This document shows, one piece after another, positions 13,517 through 24,642 of a stretch of 60,334 nt of DNA. The stretch lies in assembly GCA_938092065.1 (NCBI GenBank), contig CALKND010000024.1, positions 1 through 60,334 of the forward strand. The letters run 5' to 3'. Made by a program: the position numbers and the translations under genes. The DNA is from an uncultured Rhodospirillales bacterium. GTDB taxonomy: Bacteria > Pseudomonadota > Alphaproteobacteria > Rhodospirillales > JABHCV01. Below the pieces are notes generated by a model that was given only the letters and a program-made list of their open reading frames with translations, was not told the DNA's origin and searched no databases. Every line of letters begins with the position of its first letter. Position 1 is the first letter of the stretch.

Positions 13517-14923
13517 TTAAATATGAATTGCACGACCATCCAACGCGAGTGCAGCCTCCTTGACTGCCTCTGATAAGCATGGATGGGCATGGCAAGTACG
13601 CGCAATGTCCTCCGCTGACCCGCCAAATTCCATAACTGAAACAGCTTCGGCGATCAGATCACCTGCAGCTGGGCCGACAATATGAACTCCTAGAACCTTA
13701 TCAGTTTTGGCATCTGCCAGAATTTTTACAAAACCATCACTGTCAGCATTAGCCCGCGCTCGGGAATTGGCAGTGAATGGGAATTTACCCGCTTTGTAGT
13801 CTATACCCTTTTCATTCAAGTCTTCCTCTGTCTTGCCAAGAGAGGCTGCTTCTGGCCAAGTATATACAATACCTGGGATAATATCATAATTGACGTGTCC
13901 AGACTGACCAGCCAGGCGTTCCGCTACAGCGACGCCCTCTTCCTCGGCCTTGTGAGCCAGCATGGGCCCACCGATGACGTCACCAATGGCATAAACACCA
14001 GAAACACTGGTTTGCAAATTATGATCAACAGTGATGAAGCCTCGCTTGTCCGTGGTCACGCCAATCTTTTCTAAGCCCAGACCGTAGCTGTAGGGACGGC
14101 GCCCAATGGCAACCAGCACCACATCCGCCTTAAGCGATTCCGTAGGGCCACCGTCATGCGGCTCAACGTTTAAAGTGACCCCTGTTTTAGATACCTTGGC
14201 TGACGTGACTTTTGTCTTCAACTTGAATTTCAAGCCCTGCTTTTTCATAATTCGAGACATTTGCCCAACCACATCGCCATCCATACCAGAGAGAATATTA
14301 TCAAGAAATTCAATCACTGTCACCTCAGATCCCAGCCTACGCCATATCGAACCCAATTCTAGACCAATAACTCCACCACCTACAACAATCATGGATTTAG
14401 GTACTTTGCCAAGAGCCAAAGCTCCAGTCGAACTTACTATCTGATTCTCATCTATTTTGACGCCTGGCAAAGGCGCCACATCTGAGCCTGTCGCTACGAC
14501 AATATTCTTTGTTTTAAAAACCTCTGTTTTCCCTTCAAGCGAGGTAACTTCGACTGTGTCAGCTGCAGCAATTTTGCCAGCACCGATGATGTAATCAACA
14601 TTATTCTTCTTGAACAGAAATTCGATACCCTTAGTTAGATCGTCAACGACCTTGTCCTTACGACTCATCATGGTCTTTAGGTCAAGAGAGACCTCTTTGA
14701 TTTTAATACCATGAGAAGGAAATTCTTTACTGGCAGATTGAAAATGATGGGACGATTGCAATAGTGCTTTTGATGGAATGCAGCCCACATTTAAGCACGT
14801 ACCCCCCAGGTTGCCACGTTTTTCTACACAGGCGACCTTAAGTCCCAGTTGGGCAGCCCGGATGGCGCCCACATATCCGCCTGGGCCCCCGCCAACAATA
14901 ATAACGTCATAAGGTTCGCTCAT
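13517..14923 (-). CDS. lpdA: Dihydrolipoamide dehydrogenase (E3) of the 2-oxoglutarate dehydrogenase complex
   Basis: Reoxidises dihydrolipoyl groups with NAD. From the ATG at 14923 (AGGA seven bases upstream) it is 468 residues; an in-frame TTG at 14938 is less likely. Visible: the FAD-binding glycine motif VGGGPGGYVGA, redox disulfide Cys43/Cys48 in GGTCLNVGCIP, the NAD motif VVGGGVIGLELGS, the second FAD contact GVYAIGDVIGG, and the C-terminal catalytic His in CHAHPCLSEAVKEAA. Last gene of mdh-sucCDAB-lpdA, so this copy probably serves OGDH. Confidence 0.96.
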   Translation of the reverse strand: MSEPYDVIIVGGGPGGYVGAIRAAQLGLKVACVEKRGNLGGTCLNVGCIPSKALLQSSHHFQSASKEFPSHGIKIKEVSLDLKTMMSRKDKVVDDLTKGIEFLFKKNNVDYIIGAGKIAAADTVEVTSLEGKTEVFKTKNIVVATGSDVAPLPGVKIDENQIVSSTGALALGKVPKSMIVVGGGVIGLELGSIWRRLGSEVTVIEFLDNILSGMDGDVVGQMSRIMKKQGLKFKLKTKVTSAKVSKTGVTLNVEPHDGGPTESLKADVVLVAIGRRPYSYGLGLEKIGVTTDKRGFITVDHNLQTSVSGVYAIGDVIGGPMLAHKAEEEGVAVAERLAGQSGHVNYDIIPGIVYTWPEAASLGKTEEDLNEKGIDYKAGKFPFTANSRARANADSDGFVKILADAKTDKVLGVHIVGPAAGDLIAEAVSVMEFGGSAEDIARTCHAHPCLSEAVKEAALALDGRAIHI

Positions 14924-14944
14924 GAATGTTTTCCTCAAAATTCT

Positions 14945-16156
14945 TTATGCGTCCAGCATGATACGCTGTGGATCTTCAATGCAATCTTTGACGCGGACTA
15001 AAAACTGTACAGCCTCGCGTCCGTCAACGATACGATGATCGTACGAAAGGGCTAAATACATCATGGGACGCGCCTCAATAGAGCCATCGGGCATAACAAT
15101 GGGACGCTTTTGAATTTTGTGCATGCCAAGAATACCAGATTGTGGCGGGTTGATAATCGGCGTCGACAGCAAGGAGCCAAAAATGCCGCCATTGGTAACA
15201 GTAAATGAACCTCCTTGCATTTCTTCCAAGGTCAACTTGCCACCACGAGCCCTAGAACCAAAGTCGCTGATCTGACCCTCAATATCAGCAAAACTAGATA
15301 CTTCAGCATCACGCAGGACGGGAACCACGAGCCCCATTGGAGAGCCAACGGCAACTCCAATGTCGTAATAATTCTTGTAAATAATTTCATCCCCATTGAT
15401 TTCCGCATTAACCCCAGGGAATTCACGCAAGGCTACAACACAGGCTTTCACAAAAATTGACATAAAACCAATCTTGACGCCGTGCTTCTTCTCAAAAGTT
15501 TCTTTGTACTTGCTGCGCATAGCCATGACATGTGTCATGTCAACTTCGTTGAATGTGGTCAGGATAGCCGCCGTATTTTGAGCTTCTTTCAAGCGTGAGG
15601 CCACCATCTGACGCAGCCGCGTCATTTTAACTTTTTCTTCTCGTGGGCCAATAGGACGGGTCGGATAAACAGCTGCAGCTGGAGCACTAGGCGTGGCAGT
15701 AGGAATAGAAGCTGATACGCCTTCCCCATCTAAATAGGCCAGTACATCTCCCTTGACTAAGCGACTGTCTTTCCCTGTTCCAGATATAATGGATGCATCC
15801 AGACTATTGTCTTCAATCAACTTACGAACTGCAGGCGAAAGAGATGTATTTTCGGTTCCTGCCGGGGTTTCAGAAATACGTTCAGACACCACAACAGGAG
15901 TGAGTGAAGGTTTAACAGCACCTTCTTCCAATGTACCCAAAAGAGCGCCAACTTCAACTTCGGCACCCTCATCTGCAGTAATCCCACTCAACGTTCCAGC
16001 TATCGGTGCATTCACCTCCAGCGTAACTTTGTCTGTCTCAAGTTCAACCAATGGTTCGTCAAGGGCAACAGAGTCGCCAATTGACTTCATCCATTTTGCA
16101 ACAGTTGCCTCGGCTACTGATTCACCCAAAGTTGGTACTTTTATTTCCGTCGCCAT
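14945..16156 (-). CDS. sucB: 2-oxoglutarate dehydrogenase E2, dihydrolipoyl succinyltransferase
   Basis: Core acyltransferase that passes the succinyl group from E1 to CoA. The 403 residues contain one lipoyl domain with Lys43 in ETDKVTLEV, an E1/E3-binding domain (around 105-145, SPAVRKLIEDN), and the catalytic domain ending with SYDHRIVDGREAVQFL (catalytic His and Asp). The alanine/proline-rich linker is short. GAGG precedes the ATG at 16156. It lies 60 bases after sucA. Confidence 0.97.
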   Translation of the reverse strand: MATEIKVPTLGESVAEATVAKWMKSIGDSVALDEPLVELETDKVTLEVNAPIAGTLSGITADEGAEVEVGALLGTLEEGAVKPSLTPVVVSERISETPAGTENTSLSPAVRKLIEDNSLDASIISGTGKDSRLVKGDVLAYLDGEGVSASIPTATPSAPAAAVYPTRPIGPREEKVKMTRLRQMVASRLKEAQNTAAILTTFNEVDMTHVMAMRSKYKETFEKKHGVKIGFMSIFVKACVVALREFPGVNAEINGDEIIYKNYYDIGVAVGSPMGLVVPVLRDAEVSSFADIEGQISDFGSRARGGKLTLEEMQGGSFTVTNGGIFGSLLSTPIINPPQSGILGMHKIQKRPIVMPDGSIEARPMMYLALSYDHRIVDGREAVQFLVRVKDCIEDPQRIMLDA

Positions 16157-16216
16157 GTCATCCTCAATATCTGAATTGGATCAATAGTAAAGTAGTTTAA
16201 AACATTGGCTTCTGCC

Positions 16217-19186
16217 TCAAATAAAAGGCTGCGGCAAGTCATCCAACACTCCATTAAGTGAGAGTTCAACAATTTCATCTTGTTCTTGCTTGTGGACTTT
16301 TGCAAACCCTGTCGCTGGCGAAGCTGCAGCCTTACGACCAATAAAGACTGGACGTTTATTTTTTCCACTCAAATTGTCAAAAATGGATAACAGACGCGGA
16401 TATACAAAGGACCAGGCGCCCATGTTAGCTGGCTCTTCTTGGGTCCAGACGATTTCTGCATTAGTGTACCGGTCTAGTTGCCGGCAAAGTGACCTACGCG
16501 GCCACGGATGTAACTGTTCAACACGCAAAATAGCCACATCATTATTTTCTGCATCCCGTCGCGCCTCTAACAAGTCATAATATATTTTCCCAGAGCAAAG
16601 AATGACACGACGAATATTTTTGTCCAGAGCCAGACGGTCAGTTTCAGGCAGTACCCGCCGAAAGTGAGTATTCGGCCCCATCTCTTCTAGATTGGAGACT
16701 ACCAACTTATGACGAAGTAGAGACTTTGGCGACATCACAATCAAGGGCTTGCGGAAATTACGCCGCATCTGCCGCCTTAGTGCATGAAAATAGTTGGCCG
16801 GTGTGGTGATGTTGACAACCTGCATATTGTCTTCTGCACACAGTTGCAAATATCGCTCAACACGCGCCGATGAATGCTCAGGCCCCTGCCCTTCAAAGCC
16901 GTGGGGCAATAACATGCAAATAGCTGACATCCTAAGCCATTTGGATTCACCAGAAGAAATGAATTGATCAATGATGACCTGAGCACCGTTAGCAAAATCA
17001 CCAAACTGGGCTTCCCAAAGAACTAAGGTATGGGGATCAGCAAGAGAATAACCATATTCAAAGCCAAGCACCCCAGCTTCAGAAAGTGGGCTGTCCATAA
17101 TCTCAAACTGAGCTTGATCGTGGTGAATTTCGCTCAGAGGAAAATAACGATTTTCATTACTTTGATCTACCAACACGCAATGTCTGTGAGAAAACGTCCC
17201 ACGGCCGCTATCCTGACCCGACAGTCGAACCCCAGTACCTTCAACAAGCAAAGTGCCAAACGCTAGGGCTTCAGCCGTTGCCCAGTCAACACCTTTCCCA
17301 GTTTCAATAGTTTTTTGCTTAGCCTCAAGCTGACGGATGATTTTCGGGTTAAGTTCAATATTGTTTGGTATTTTCGAAATCGCGTTTCCTACTTCTTTAA
17401 GCAAGTCCACGGTACAGGCGGTCTCGTCATCAAGAAACTCTTCCTCACCAGTCAGCTGAACCAGCCCCGTCCACTTACCCTCAAGCCAGTCAGCCTTGTT
17501 GGGCTTGTAAAACTCAGCTGCCTGAAAATCCTTTTCCAATTTAACATCAAAATCTTGGACCACCTGCTTGGTCTCACCCTGGGCAAAGACACCTTCTGTT
17601 TCTAATTGTCGTGCATAAATATCACGAGTTGTTGGGTGTTTTTTAATTGCTTTATACATAGTCGGTTGGGTGAACATAGGCTCGTCACCCTCATTGTGGC
17701 CATGGCGGCGATAGCAGAACATATCTATAACAACATCACGATTGAATTTGTGACGAAATTCTGCTGCTATTCTAGCAACGTGTACCACTGCTTCTGGATC
17801 ATCCCCGTTGACATGAAAAATCGGCGCCTGAATACTTTTTGCCACATCAGACGGGTACGGTGAAGAGCGTGACTTGGTCGGTGCAGTCGTAAAGCCAATT
17901 TGGTTATTAACAATAAAGTGGATGGTACCGCCAGTGCGGTAGCCTTTCAGTTGTGATAGATCGAGGGCCTCAGGCACCAGACCTTGGCCAGCAAATGCCG
18001 CATCACCATGCATGAGAAGGCCCATGACACTTTTACGTTCCTCATCACCAATTTGCGCTTGCTTAGCTCGCACCTTACCGAGCACCACCGTGTTGACTGC
18101 TTCCAAATGCGAAGGGTTGGCAGTCAACGACAAATGAACAACACTATCATCAAAAACACGGTCAGCCGAAGTGCCAAGGTGATACTTCACATCTCCAGAC
18201 CCCATTACATCATCTTGCTTAGAGGTCAGACCCATGAATTCTGCAAACATCGCTACATAAGGCTTGTTCATGATCGAGGCGAGTACGTTAAGACGACCAC
18301 GATGGGGCATTCCTAACACGACTTCAGTCAAACCCAATTGACTACTACGTTTAATGATTTGTTCCAGAGCTGCTATTAGACTTTCACCACCATCCAAACC
18401 AAAGCGCTTGGTTCCAGTGTATTTCTTATCAAGAAAGCGCTCAAAACCCTCTGCCTCAACCAGACGTTGATAAATAAAGCGTTTCCCCTTGAATGTAAAT
18501 TCGGTTTGATTACGTGCTCCTTCAATACGCTGCTGTATCCACGAGCGTTCCTCGGCCTCCTCGATATGCATAAATTCAACACCAATTGAGGAACAATATG
18601 TCTGTTTAAGGATTTTTAGAATTTCCCGTGGCGTCCCCGTTTCCATACCCAAAACGTTATTTATAAAGATCGGCCGATCCATATCTTCCTCATGGAAACC
18701 GTATGTCTTGGGGTCAAGCTCTGGATGCAGGGCCTTTCCCGCCAGTCCCAATGGATCAAAATTTGCATTTAGGTGACCCCGCACTCTGTAAACGCGAACC
18801 ATCATCAAGGCACTAATAGAATCTTGGGTTGCTTGGCGAACCTTGTCCGCACTTGCGCGCCCGTCAAGACCATTAGCCATTGTTGGCAAACCTGCCCCCA
18901 GGCCACGCAAATCTTGATCACGCCCTTCGATTGGTCCATGCACTGCCGAAGCAGAAAGCTCTTCAGCCACAACACTCCCGTTGTAGCCGATAACATTGGA
19001 GGCAGATGAGGCCCAGCTAGCTCCCCCCATGTCATTAAGCACAACCTGGAGATCATCAGAAAGGTCTGTGAAAAAATTTTCCCAGGTTTGATCAACCGAT
19101 CGAGGGTTTTCAAGAAAGCGAGCGTAGAGCTCGGCAACGTAGGGAGCATTAGCACCAGATAGAAAACTGTCGAGTGATGTCGCCAC
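16217..19186 (-). CDS. sucA: 2-oxoglutarate dehydrogenase E1 (thiamine diphosphate)
   Basis: Decarboxylates 2-oxoglutarate and succinylates the E2 lipoyl arm. I place the start at the GTG at 19186 (989 residues, GAGGG upstream), which gives the usual short N-terminus before SFLSGANAPYVAELYARFLE; a GTG at 19219 would add eleven residues. Motifs include VVLGMPHRGRLNVLAS, the ThDP signature GDAAFAGQGLVPEAL ... IVNNQIGFTT, and VIDMFCYRRHGHNEGDEP. Length and order are normal for OGDH E1. Confidence 0.96.
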   Translation of the reverse strand: MATSLDSFLSGANAPYVAELYARFLENPRSVDQTWENFFTDLSDDLQVVLNDMGGASWASSASNVIGYNGSVVAEELSASAVHGPIEGRDQDLRGLGAGLPTMANGLDGRASADKVRQATQDSISALMMVRVYRVRGHLNANFDPLGLAGKALHPELDPKTYGFHEEDMDRPIFINNVLGMETGTPREILKILKQTYCSSIGVEFMHIEEAEERSWIQQRIEGARNQTEFTFKGKRFIYQRLVEAEGFERFLDKKYTGTKRFGLDGGESLIAALEQIIKRSSQLGLTEVVLGMPHRGRLNVLASIMNKPYVAMFAEFMGLTSKQDDVMGSGDVKYHLGTSADRVFDDSVVHLSLTANPSHLEAVNTVVLGKVRAKQAQIGDEERKSVMGLLMHGDAAFAGQGLVPEALDLSQLKGYRTGGTIHFIVNNQIGFTTAPTKSRSSPYPSDVAKSIQAPIFHVNGDDPEAVVHVARIAAEFRHKFNRDVVIDMFCYRRHGHNEGDEPMFTQPTMYKAIKKHPTTRDIYARQLETEGVFAQGETKQVVQDFDVKLEKDFQAAEFYKPNKADWLEGKWTGLVQLTGEEEFLDDETACTVDLLKEVGNAISKIPNNIELNPKIIRQLEAKQKTIETGKGVDWATAEALAFGTLLVEGTGVRLSGQDSGRGTFSHRHCVLVDQSNENRYFPLSEIHHDQAQFEIMDSPLSEAGVLGFEYGYSLADPHTLVLWEAQFGDFANGAQVIIDQFISSGESKWLRMSAICMLLPHGFEGQGPEHSSARVERYLQLCAEDNMQVVNITTPANYFHALRRQMRRNFRKPLIVMSPKSLLRHKLVVSNLEEMGPNTHFRRVLPETDRLALDKNIRRVILCSGKIYYDLLEARRDAENNDVAILRVEQLHPWPRRSLCRQLDRYTNAEIVWTQEEPANMGAWSFVYPRLLSIFDNLSGKNKRPVFIGRKAAASPATGFAKVHKQEQDEIVELSLNGVLDDLPQPFI

Positions 19187-19246
19187 GGTACCCTCTTCAG
19201 CAGATATTAAAAAATCCACCCATTATTACATTTGATGAAAGACCAC

Positions 19247-20128
19247 TCATTCGCCAATTGCCTTGAGCATAGTCGAACCTATTTCTGCTGGGGATTGAGC
19301 AATATAAATACCTGCACTTTTAAGCGCTTCAATCTTATCCATGGCGGTTCCCTTGCCACCGGAGATAATTGCCCCAGCATGACCCATTCGACGACCAGGA
19401 GGAGCCGTCATTCCAGCAATGAAGCTCACCACTGGTTTAGTTGTTTTGGAATGCTTAATGTAATCTGCCGCTTCTTCTTCCGCTGTGCCACCAATCTCCC
19501 CTATCATGACAATTGATTTTGTCTCTGGATCACTTAAGAACATCTCCAAGCAATCAACAAAATCGGTGCCATTGACTGGATCACCGCCAATACCTATGCA
19601 AGTTGTCTGGCCAAGGCCAGCAGCAGTAGTTTGCGCCACGGCTTCATAGGTAAGGGTGCCTGAACGCGAGACAATACCGACACTTCCACGGGTGTGAATG
19701 TGACCAGGCATAATACCTATTTTGCACTCACCTGGGGTTATGACCCCGGGACAGTTGGGACCAACTAGCCTAGACGACGTTCCTTCCAGAGCACGCTTAA
19801 CCTTGACCATATCTAAAACTGGGATACCTTCAGTAATACAGATCACAAGCGGAATCTCGGCATCGATTGCTTCAACAATTGCGTCGCCTGCAAATGGTGG
19901 TGGCACGTAGATAACAGAGGCCGTTGCTCCAGTTTTCTCAGCAGCACTGGCGACAGTATCAAAGACCGGCAAATCAAGGTGAGTAGTGCCCCCCTTGCCT
20001 GGTGTTACGCCACCAACCATCTGTGTGCCGTAAGCAATTGCCTGCTCAGAATGAAAGGTACCTTGGGCGCCCGTGAAGCCCTGACAAATAACTTTAGTGT
20101 TTGAATCAACTAATACAGCCATGGGCAT
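19247..20128 (-). CDS. sucD: Succinyl-CoA synthetase alpha subunit
   Basis: CoA-binding and phosphohistidine subunit; with SucC it interconverts succinyl-CoA and succinate with nucleotide formation. The ATG at 20128 has GGAG five bases upstream and overlaps the sucC stop by one base (TGATG); the ATG at 20122 is an alternative giving the common MAVL N-terminus. Key features: [18 protein letters not shown] (CoA domain), [10 protein letters not shown], and the phosphorylated His in [15 protein letters not shown] (about 247-261). Confidence 0.97.
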   Translation of the reverse strand: MPMAVLVDSNTKVICQGFTGAQGTFHSEQAIAYGTQMVGGVTPGKGGTTHLDLPVFDTVASAAEKTGATASVIYVPPPFAGDAIVEAIDAEIPLVICITEGIPVLDMVKVKRALEGTSSRLVGPNCPGVITPGECKIGIMPGHIHTRGSVGIVSRSGTLTYEAVAQTTAAGLGQTTCIGIGGDPVNGTDFVDCLEMFLSDPETKSIVMIGEIGGTAEEEAADYIKHSKTTKPVVSFIAGMTAPPGRRMGHAGAIISGGKGTAMDKIEALKSAGIYIAQSPAEIGSTMLKAIGE

Positions 20129-21321
20129 CAAGTCTCCTTCACAGCTCTGACAATTTTTTCAGCTGCATCAGCGAGATCATCAGCAGAAACAATGTCGAGA
20201 CCTGACGCATCAAGAATTTTCTTGCCTAATGAAACATTGGTGCCTTCCAGGCGAACCACTAGCGGCACATTAAGGCTCACTTCACGCACCGCTGTGACAA
20301 CACCTTCAGCTATAACATCACATCGCATGATACCACCAAAAATATTGACCAGAATACCTTCCACGTTTGCGTCAGACAAAATAATCTTAAAGGCCGTAGC
20401 CACTCGTTCCTTGGTGGCCCCACCACCAACATCCAAAAAGTTAGCCGGCTCCCCACCATAGAGCTTGATGATGTCCATAGTTGACATGGCCAATCCAGCC
20501 CCATTGACCATGCAGCCAATGTTTCCATCGAGTTTTATGTAGTTCAGCTCATGACGGGCTGCTTCCAGCTCCGCTGGATCCTCTTCATCTTCGTCACGCA
20601 GTTCCTCAATATCCTTATGACGGAAAAGGGCGTTATCGTCAAAGTTCATTTTTGCGTCCAAGGCAAGAATATCGTCCTCATTTGTAACCACCAATGGATT
20701 AATTTCCATCATTGAAGCATCCAGTTTGATGAAGGCATCATAAAGCGACAGCATGAACTTTGTTGCCGTTCCAATTTGCTTGCCTTTTAGGCCTAAGCTA
20801 AAGGCCAGTCTTCGAGCGTGGAAAGGTAACATTCCAGTGGCTGGGTCAACGCTGAGTTTAAGAATTTTCTCAGGTGTTGCCTCCGCCACTTCCTCTATTT
20901 CAGTGCCACCTTCTGTGGAAGCCATGATCGTAACCCTAGACGACGCGCGGTCAACCAGCATTGATAAGTAAAGTTCACGCGCAATTTCGCAACCTTCTTC
21001 TATATAAACACGCTTGACTTCTTTGCCTACCAGGCCGGTTTGTTTTGTTACCAGAACATGGCCTAACATCTCACGGACACTATCCTTGACGTCATCAACG
21101 GATCTGACAACGCGAACACCACCTTTACCGTCTAAATTATCTGCAAAATGTCCCGCACCTCGGCCTCCCGCATGTATTTGAGATTTTACAACCCATACTG
21201 GTCCACCAAGTTCCTTAGCTATTGTGACGGCCTCAGGCGAAGTATAGGCAACTCCCCCACGAGGAACAGTGACACCGAATTTGGCCAACAACTTCTTGGC
21301 CTGATATTCATGAATATTCAT
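20128..21321 (-). CDS. sucC: Succinyl-CoA synthetase beta subunit (ADP-forming type)
   Basis: ATP-grasp subunit of succinyl-CoA synthetase. The 397 residues begin [17 protein letters not shown], the family start. Visible: the nucleotide-binding [10 protein letters not shown] loop (about 48-57), MEINPLVVT, and the CoA-ligase domain with [13 protein letters not shown] and [16 protein letters not shown]. It is translationally coupled to sucD. The gap of 60 bases to mdh is consistent with a mdh-sucCDAB-lpd transcript. Confidence 0.97.
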   Translation of the reverse strand: MNIHEYQAKKLLAKFGVTVPRGGVAYTSPEAVTIAKELGGPVWVVKSQIHAGGRGAGHFADNLDGKGGVRVVRSVDDVKDSVREMLGHVLVTKQTGLVGKEVKRVYIEEGCEIARELYLSMLVDRASSRVTIMASTEGGTEIEEVAEATPEKILKLSVDPATGMLPFHARRLAFSLGLKGKQIGTATKFMLSLYDAFIKLDASMMEINPLVVTNEDDILALDAKMNFDDNALFRHKDIEELRDEDEEDPAELEAARHELNYIKLDGNIGCMVNGAGLAMSTMDIIKLYGGEPANFLDVGGGATKERVATAFKIILSDANVEGILVNIFGGIMRCDVIAEGVVTAVREVSLNVPLVVRLEGTNVSLGKKILDASGLDIVSADDLADAAEKIVRAVKET

Positions 21322-21381
21322 CGGATTATTTAAAACCCCTTTTGATTAGAACATGATAGCCTATCTAAATTACTTCCAATA

Positions 21382-22641
<1,260 letters not shown>

Positions 22642-22707
22642 TTAGAGCAAGTGTAACATTCCTAAAATGGAGCCATTTAATCTCTTCTTTAAAAACAACT
22701 TTACCCA

Positions 22708-23544
22708 TCAGCTTGTTAGATCGAGCCCAATATCAACAGCCCGAGCTGATTGAGTGATCCTGCCAACAGAAATAAAATCAACACCTGTCTGGGCAATGGT
22801 GCGTACAGTTTCTAAGCTTACCCCACCAGAGGCCTCTAAAAGAGCGCGTCCCGCAGTCATTTTAACAGCCTTACACAACATATCATTGCTCATGTTATCA
22901 AGCAGAATTCTATCTGCTCCACCATCAAGGGCCTCGGTGACCTGTTCCAATGTGTCGCACTCAACCTCAATATTTTTCAATCCGGCTTTTTGAGCCAAGC
23001 TAACTGCGTTGGCCACAGATCCAGTAACGGCAACGTGATTATCCTTGATCAATACCCCGTCATCCAAACGCATTCGATGGTTGGTGGCGCCGCCTATAGC
23101 CGCTGCATACTTAGACAAGGCCCTAAGTCCCGGGATTGTTTTACGGGTGTCCAGAAGCACAACCCCAGTACCATGAATAGCATCCACATAGCGACGTGTT
23201 TCAGTAGCTATACCAGACAGTGTTTGAACTAAGTTAAGAGCAGTTCGCTCGGCAGTTAAAAGACCACGTGCGGGTCCGTCCAAAGACATTAAAAGTGTTC
23301 CTGGGACAAGCTTATCAGCATCTTTGGCCCAGAATTGGACTTTTGTTTCGGGTGCAAGGCGACAAAAAATTTGTGCAGCAATATTCAGACCAGCAACAAC
23401 GATTTCTTCACGGGTTGCCATCACCAGCTGAAGCCATTCTCCCTCACCTAGAATAGCAGCAGAAGTCAGATCACCATTACCTATGTCCTCTTCCAGAGCC
23501 TCTTCAATTATACGGCTAACTGTAGTTTGATCAGGATATGTCAC
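22708..23544 (-). CDS. nadC: Nicotinate-nucleotide pyrophosphorylase (quinolinate phosphoribosyltransferase)
   Basis: Converts quinolinate and PRPP to nicotinate mononucleotide in de novo NAD synthesis. 278 residues from a GTG at 23544. Family signatures: RTALNLVQTLSGIAT, LLDTRKTIPGLRALSKYAA, NHRMRLDDGVLIKDNH, then VECDTLEQV and LLDNMS in the TIM-barrel core. It lies four bases after nadA, so is clearly co-transcribed. Confidence 0.96.
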   Translation of the reverse strand: MTYPDQTTVSRIIEEALEEDIGNGDLTSAAILGEGEWLQLVMATREEIVVAGLNIAAQIFCRLAPETKVQFWAKDADKLVPGTLLMSLDGPARGLLTAERTALNLVQTLSGIATETRRYVDAIHGTGVVLLDTRKTIPGLRALSKYAAAIGGATNHRMRLDDGVLIKDNHVAVTGSVANAVSLAQKAGLKNIEVECDTLEQVTEALDGGADRILLDNMSNDMLCKAVKMTAGRALLEASGGVSLETVRTIAQTGVDFISVGRITQSARAVDIGLDLTS

Positions 23545-23548
23545 GAAA

Positions 23549-24577
23549 CTATTCCGCAGCTTGCGTTGTTGCGCTCGCTAATTTTGGCGACATTTCCAAC
23601 ATCCGCTCTATGGGTTTCAAGGCACGAAGTCGTAAATCCTCATCCATCTCTATGCGCGGTGCATTATTGACCATGGCAAGATAAAGTTTTTCCATAGAGT
23701 TAAGCGCCATGAAGGGACAATGAGTGCACGGACAAGCTTCAGCTTCACGAGACTCACTAACACCCCTTGCCGCAATGAAAGTCTTGCTTGGATTGTCTTT
23801 TTGCATTTGGTGAATGATGTGAGGTTCCGTCGCAATAATAAAACTATTTGAGGGATCACTTGAAACAAAGTTGAGAATGCCTTTGGTAGACCCCACGTAA
23901 TCAGCCAAGCCAAGAATTGTATCTGGACATTCGGGATGGGCAGCAACCGGAACACCCTTGTATTCTGTCTTCATTTGTAAGAGTAACTCTTCGGAGAATT
24001 CCTCATGTACAATACAGCTTCCCGGCCACAAAATCATATTCCGCCCCGTCTTCTTAATTAGAAAATTTCCCAGGTGCCTATCCGGGGCGAATAAAATTGG
24101 TTTATCTTTTGGAATTTGGTTTATGATTGCTTCGGCATTGGAAGAAGTAACGATAATATCTGAAAGCGCCTTTACCTCAGCTGAACAATTTATATACGTC
24201 AGAGAAACATGGCCAGGATGCGCCTCACGCCAACGACTAAAATCATCAGCTTGGCAGGCCTGTTCAAGAGAGCAACCCGCATCGGCATCAGGCAATAATA
24301 CTGTCCGAGTAGGATTTACGATCTTAGCAACTTCACTCATGAAGCGGACACCACAAAAAACAATAACGTCAGCATCGGTTTCAGCAGCCCGGCGCGATAG
24401 GTCTAAGGAATCCCCGACATAGTCAGCAATGTCCTGTAGTTCGTAATCTTGATAATAATGGGCAAGAATTACAGCGTTCTTTTCTCGCCGTAAAGTGTTT
24501 ATGGCTTCCCCCAAGTCAAGATCAGCAGCAACACTGTTTTTTGCACCAATATCTGGTAATGCGACGAAATTAGCCAA
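23549..24577 (-). CDS. nadA: Quinolinate synthase (4Fe-4S)
   Basis: Condenses iminoaspartate with dihydroxyacetone phosphate to quinolinate. 342 residues from a TTG at 24577 that has a strong AAGGAG seven bases upstream, so the TTG is credible. The three cluster cysteines are visible in VIVFCGVRFMSE, WPGSCIVHEEF and CPCTHCPFM. Also NAVILAHYYQDYELQDIAD at the N-terminus. The gene order is nadA-nadC; nadB (aspartate oxidase), often between them, is absent from this operon. Confidence 0.96.
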   Translation of the reverse strand: MANFVALPDIGAKNSVAADLDLGEAINTLRREKNAVILAHYYQDYELQDIADYVGDSLDLSRRAAETDADVIVFCGVRFMSEVAKIVNPTRTVLLPDADAGCSLEQACQADDFSRWREAHPGHVSLTYINCSAEVKALSDIIVTSSNAEAIINQIPKDKPILFAPDRHLGNFLIKKTGRNMILWPGSCIVHEEFSEELLLQMKTEYKGVPVAAHPECPDTILGLADYVGSTKGILNFVSSDPSNSFIIATEPHIIHQMQKDNPSKTFIAARGVSESREAEACPCTHCPFMALNSMEKLYLAMVNNAPRIEMDEDLRLRALKPIERMLEMSPKLASATTQAAE

Positions 24578-24642
24578 TTAACTTCTCCTTTGACCATACA
24601 ATTTAGCTACTTAAGCCATTTTGCACAGGATTTAAAAAAATT

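Noticed and set aside
21322..21381. A riboswitch or sucC-type leader RNA before sucC
   Set aside because: The gap is only 60 bases and shows no structured motif.
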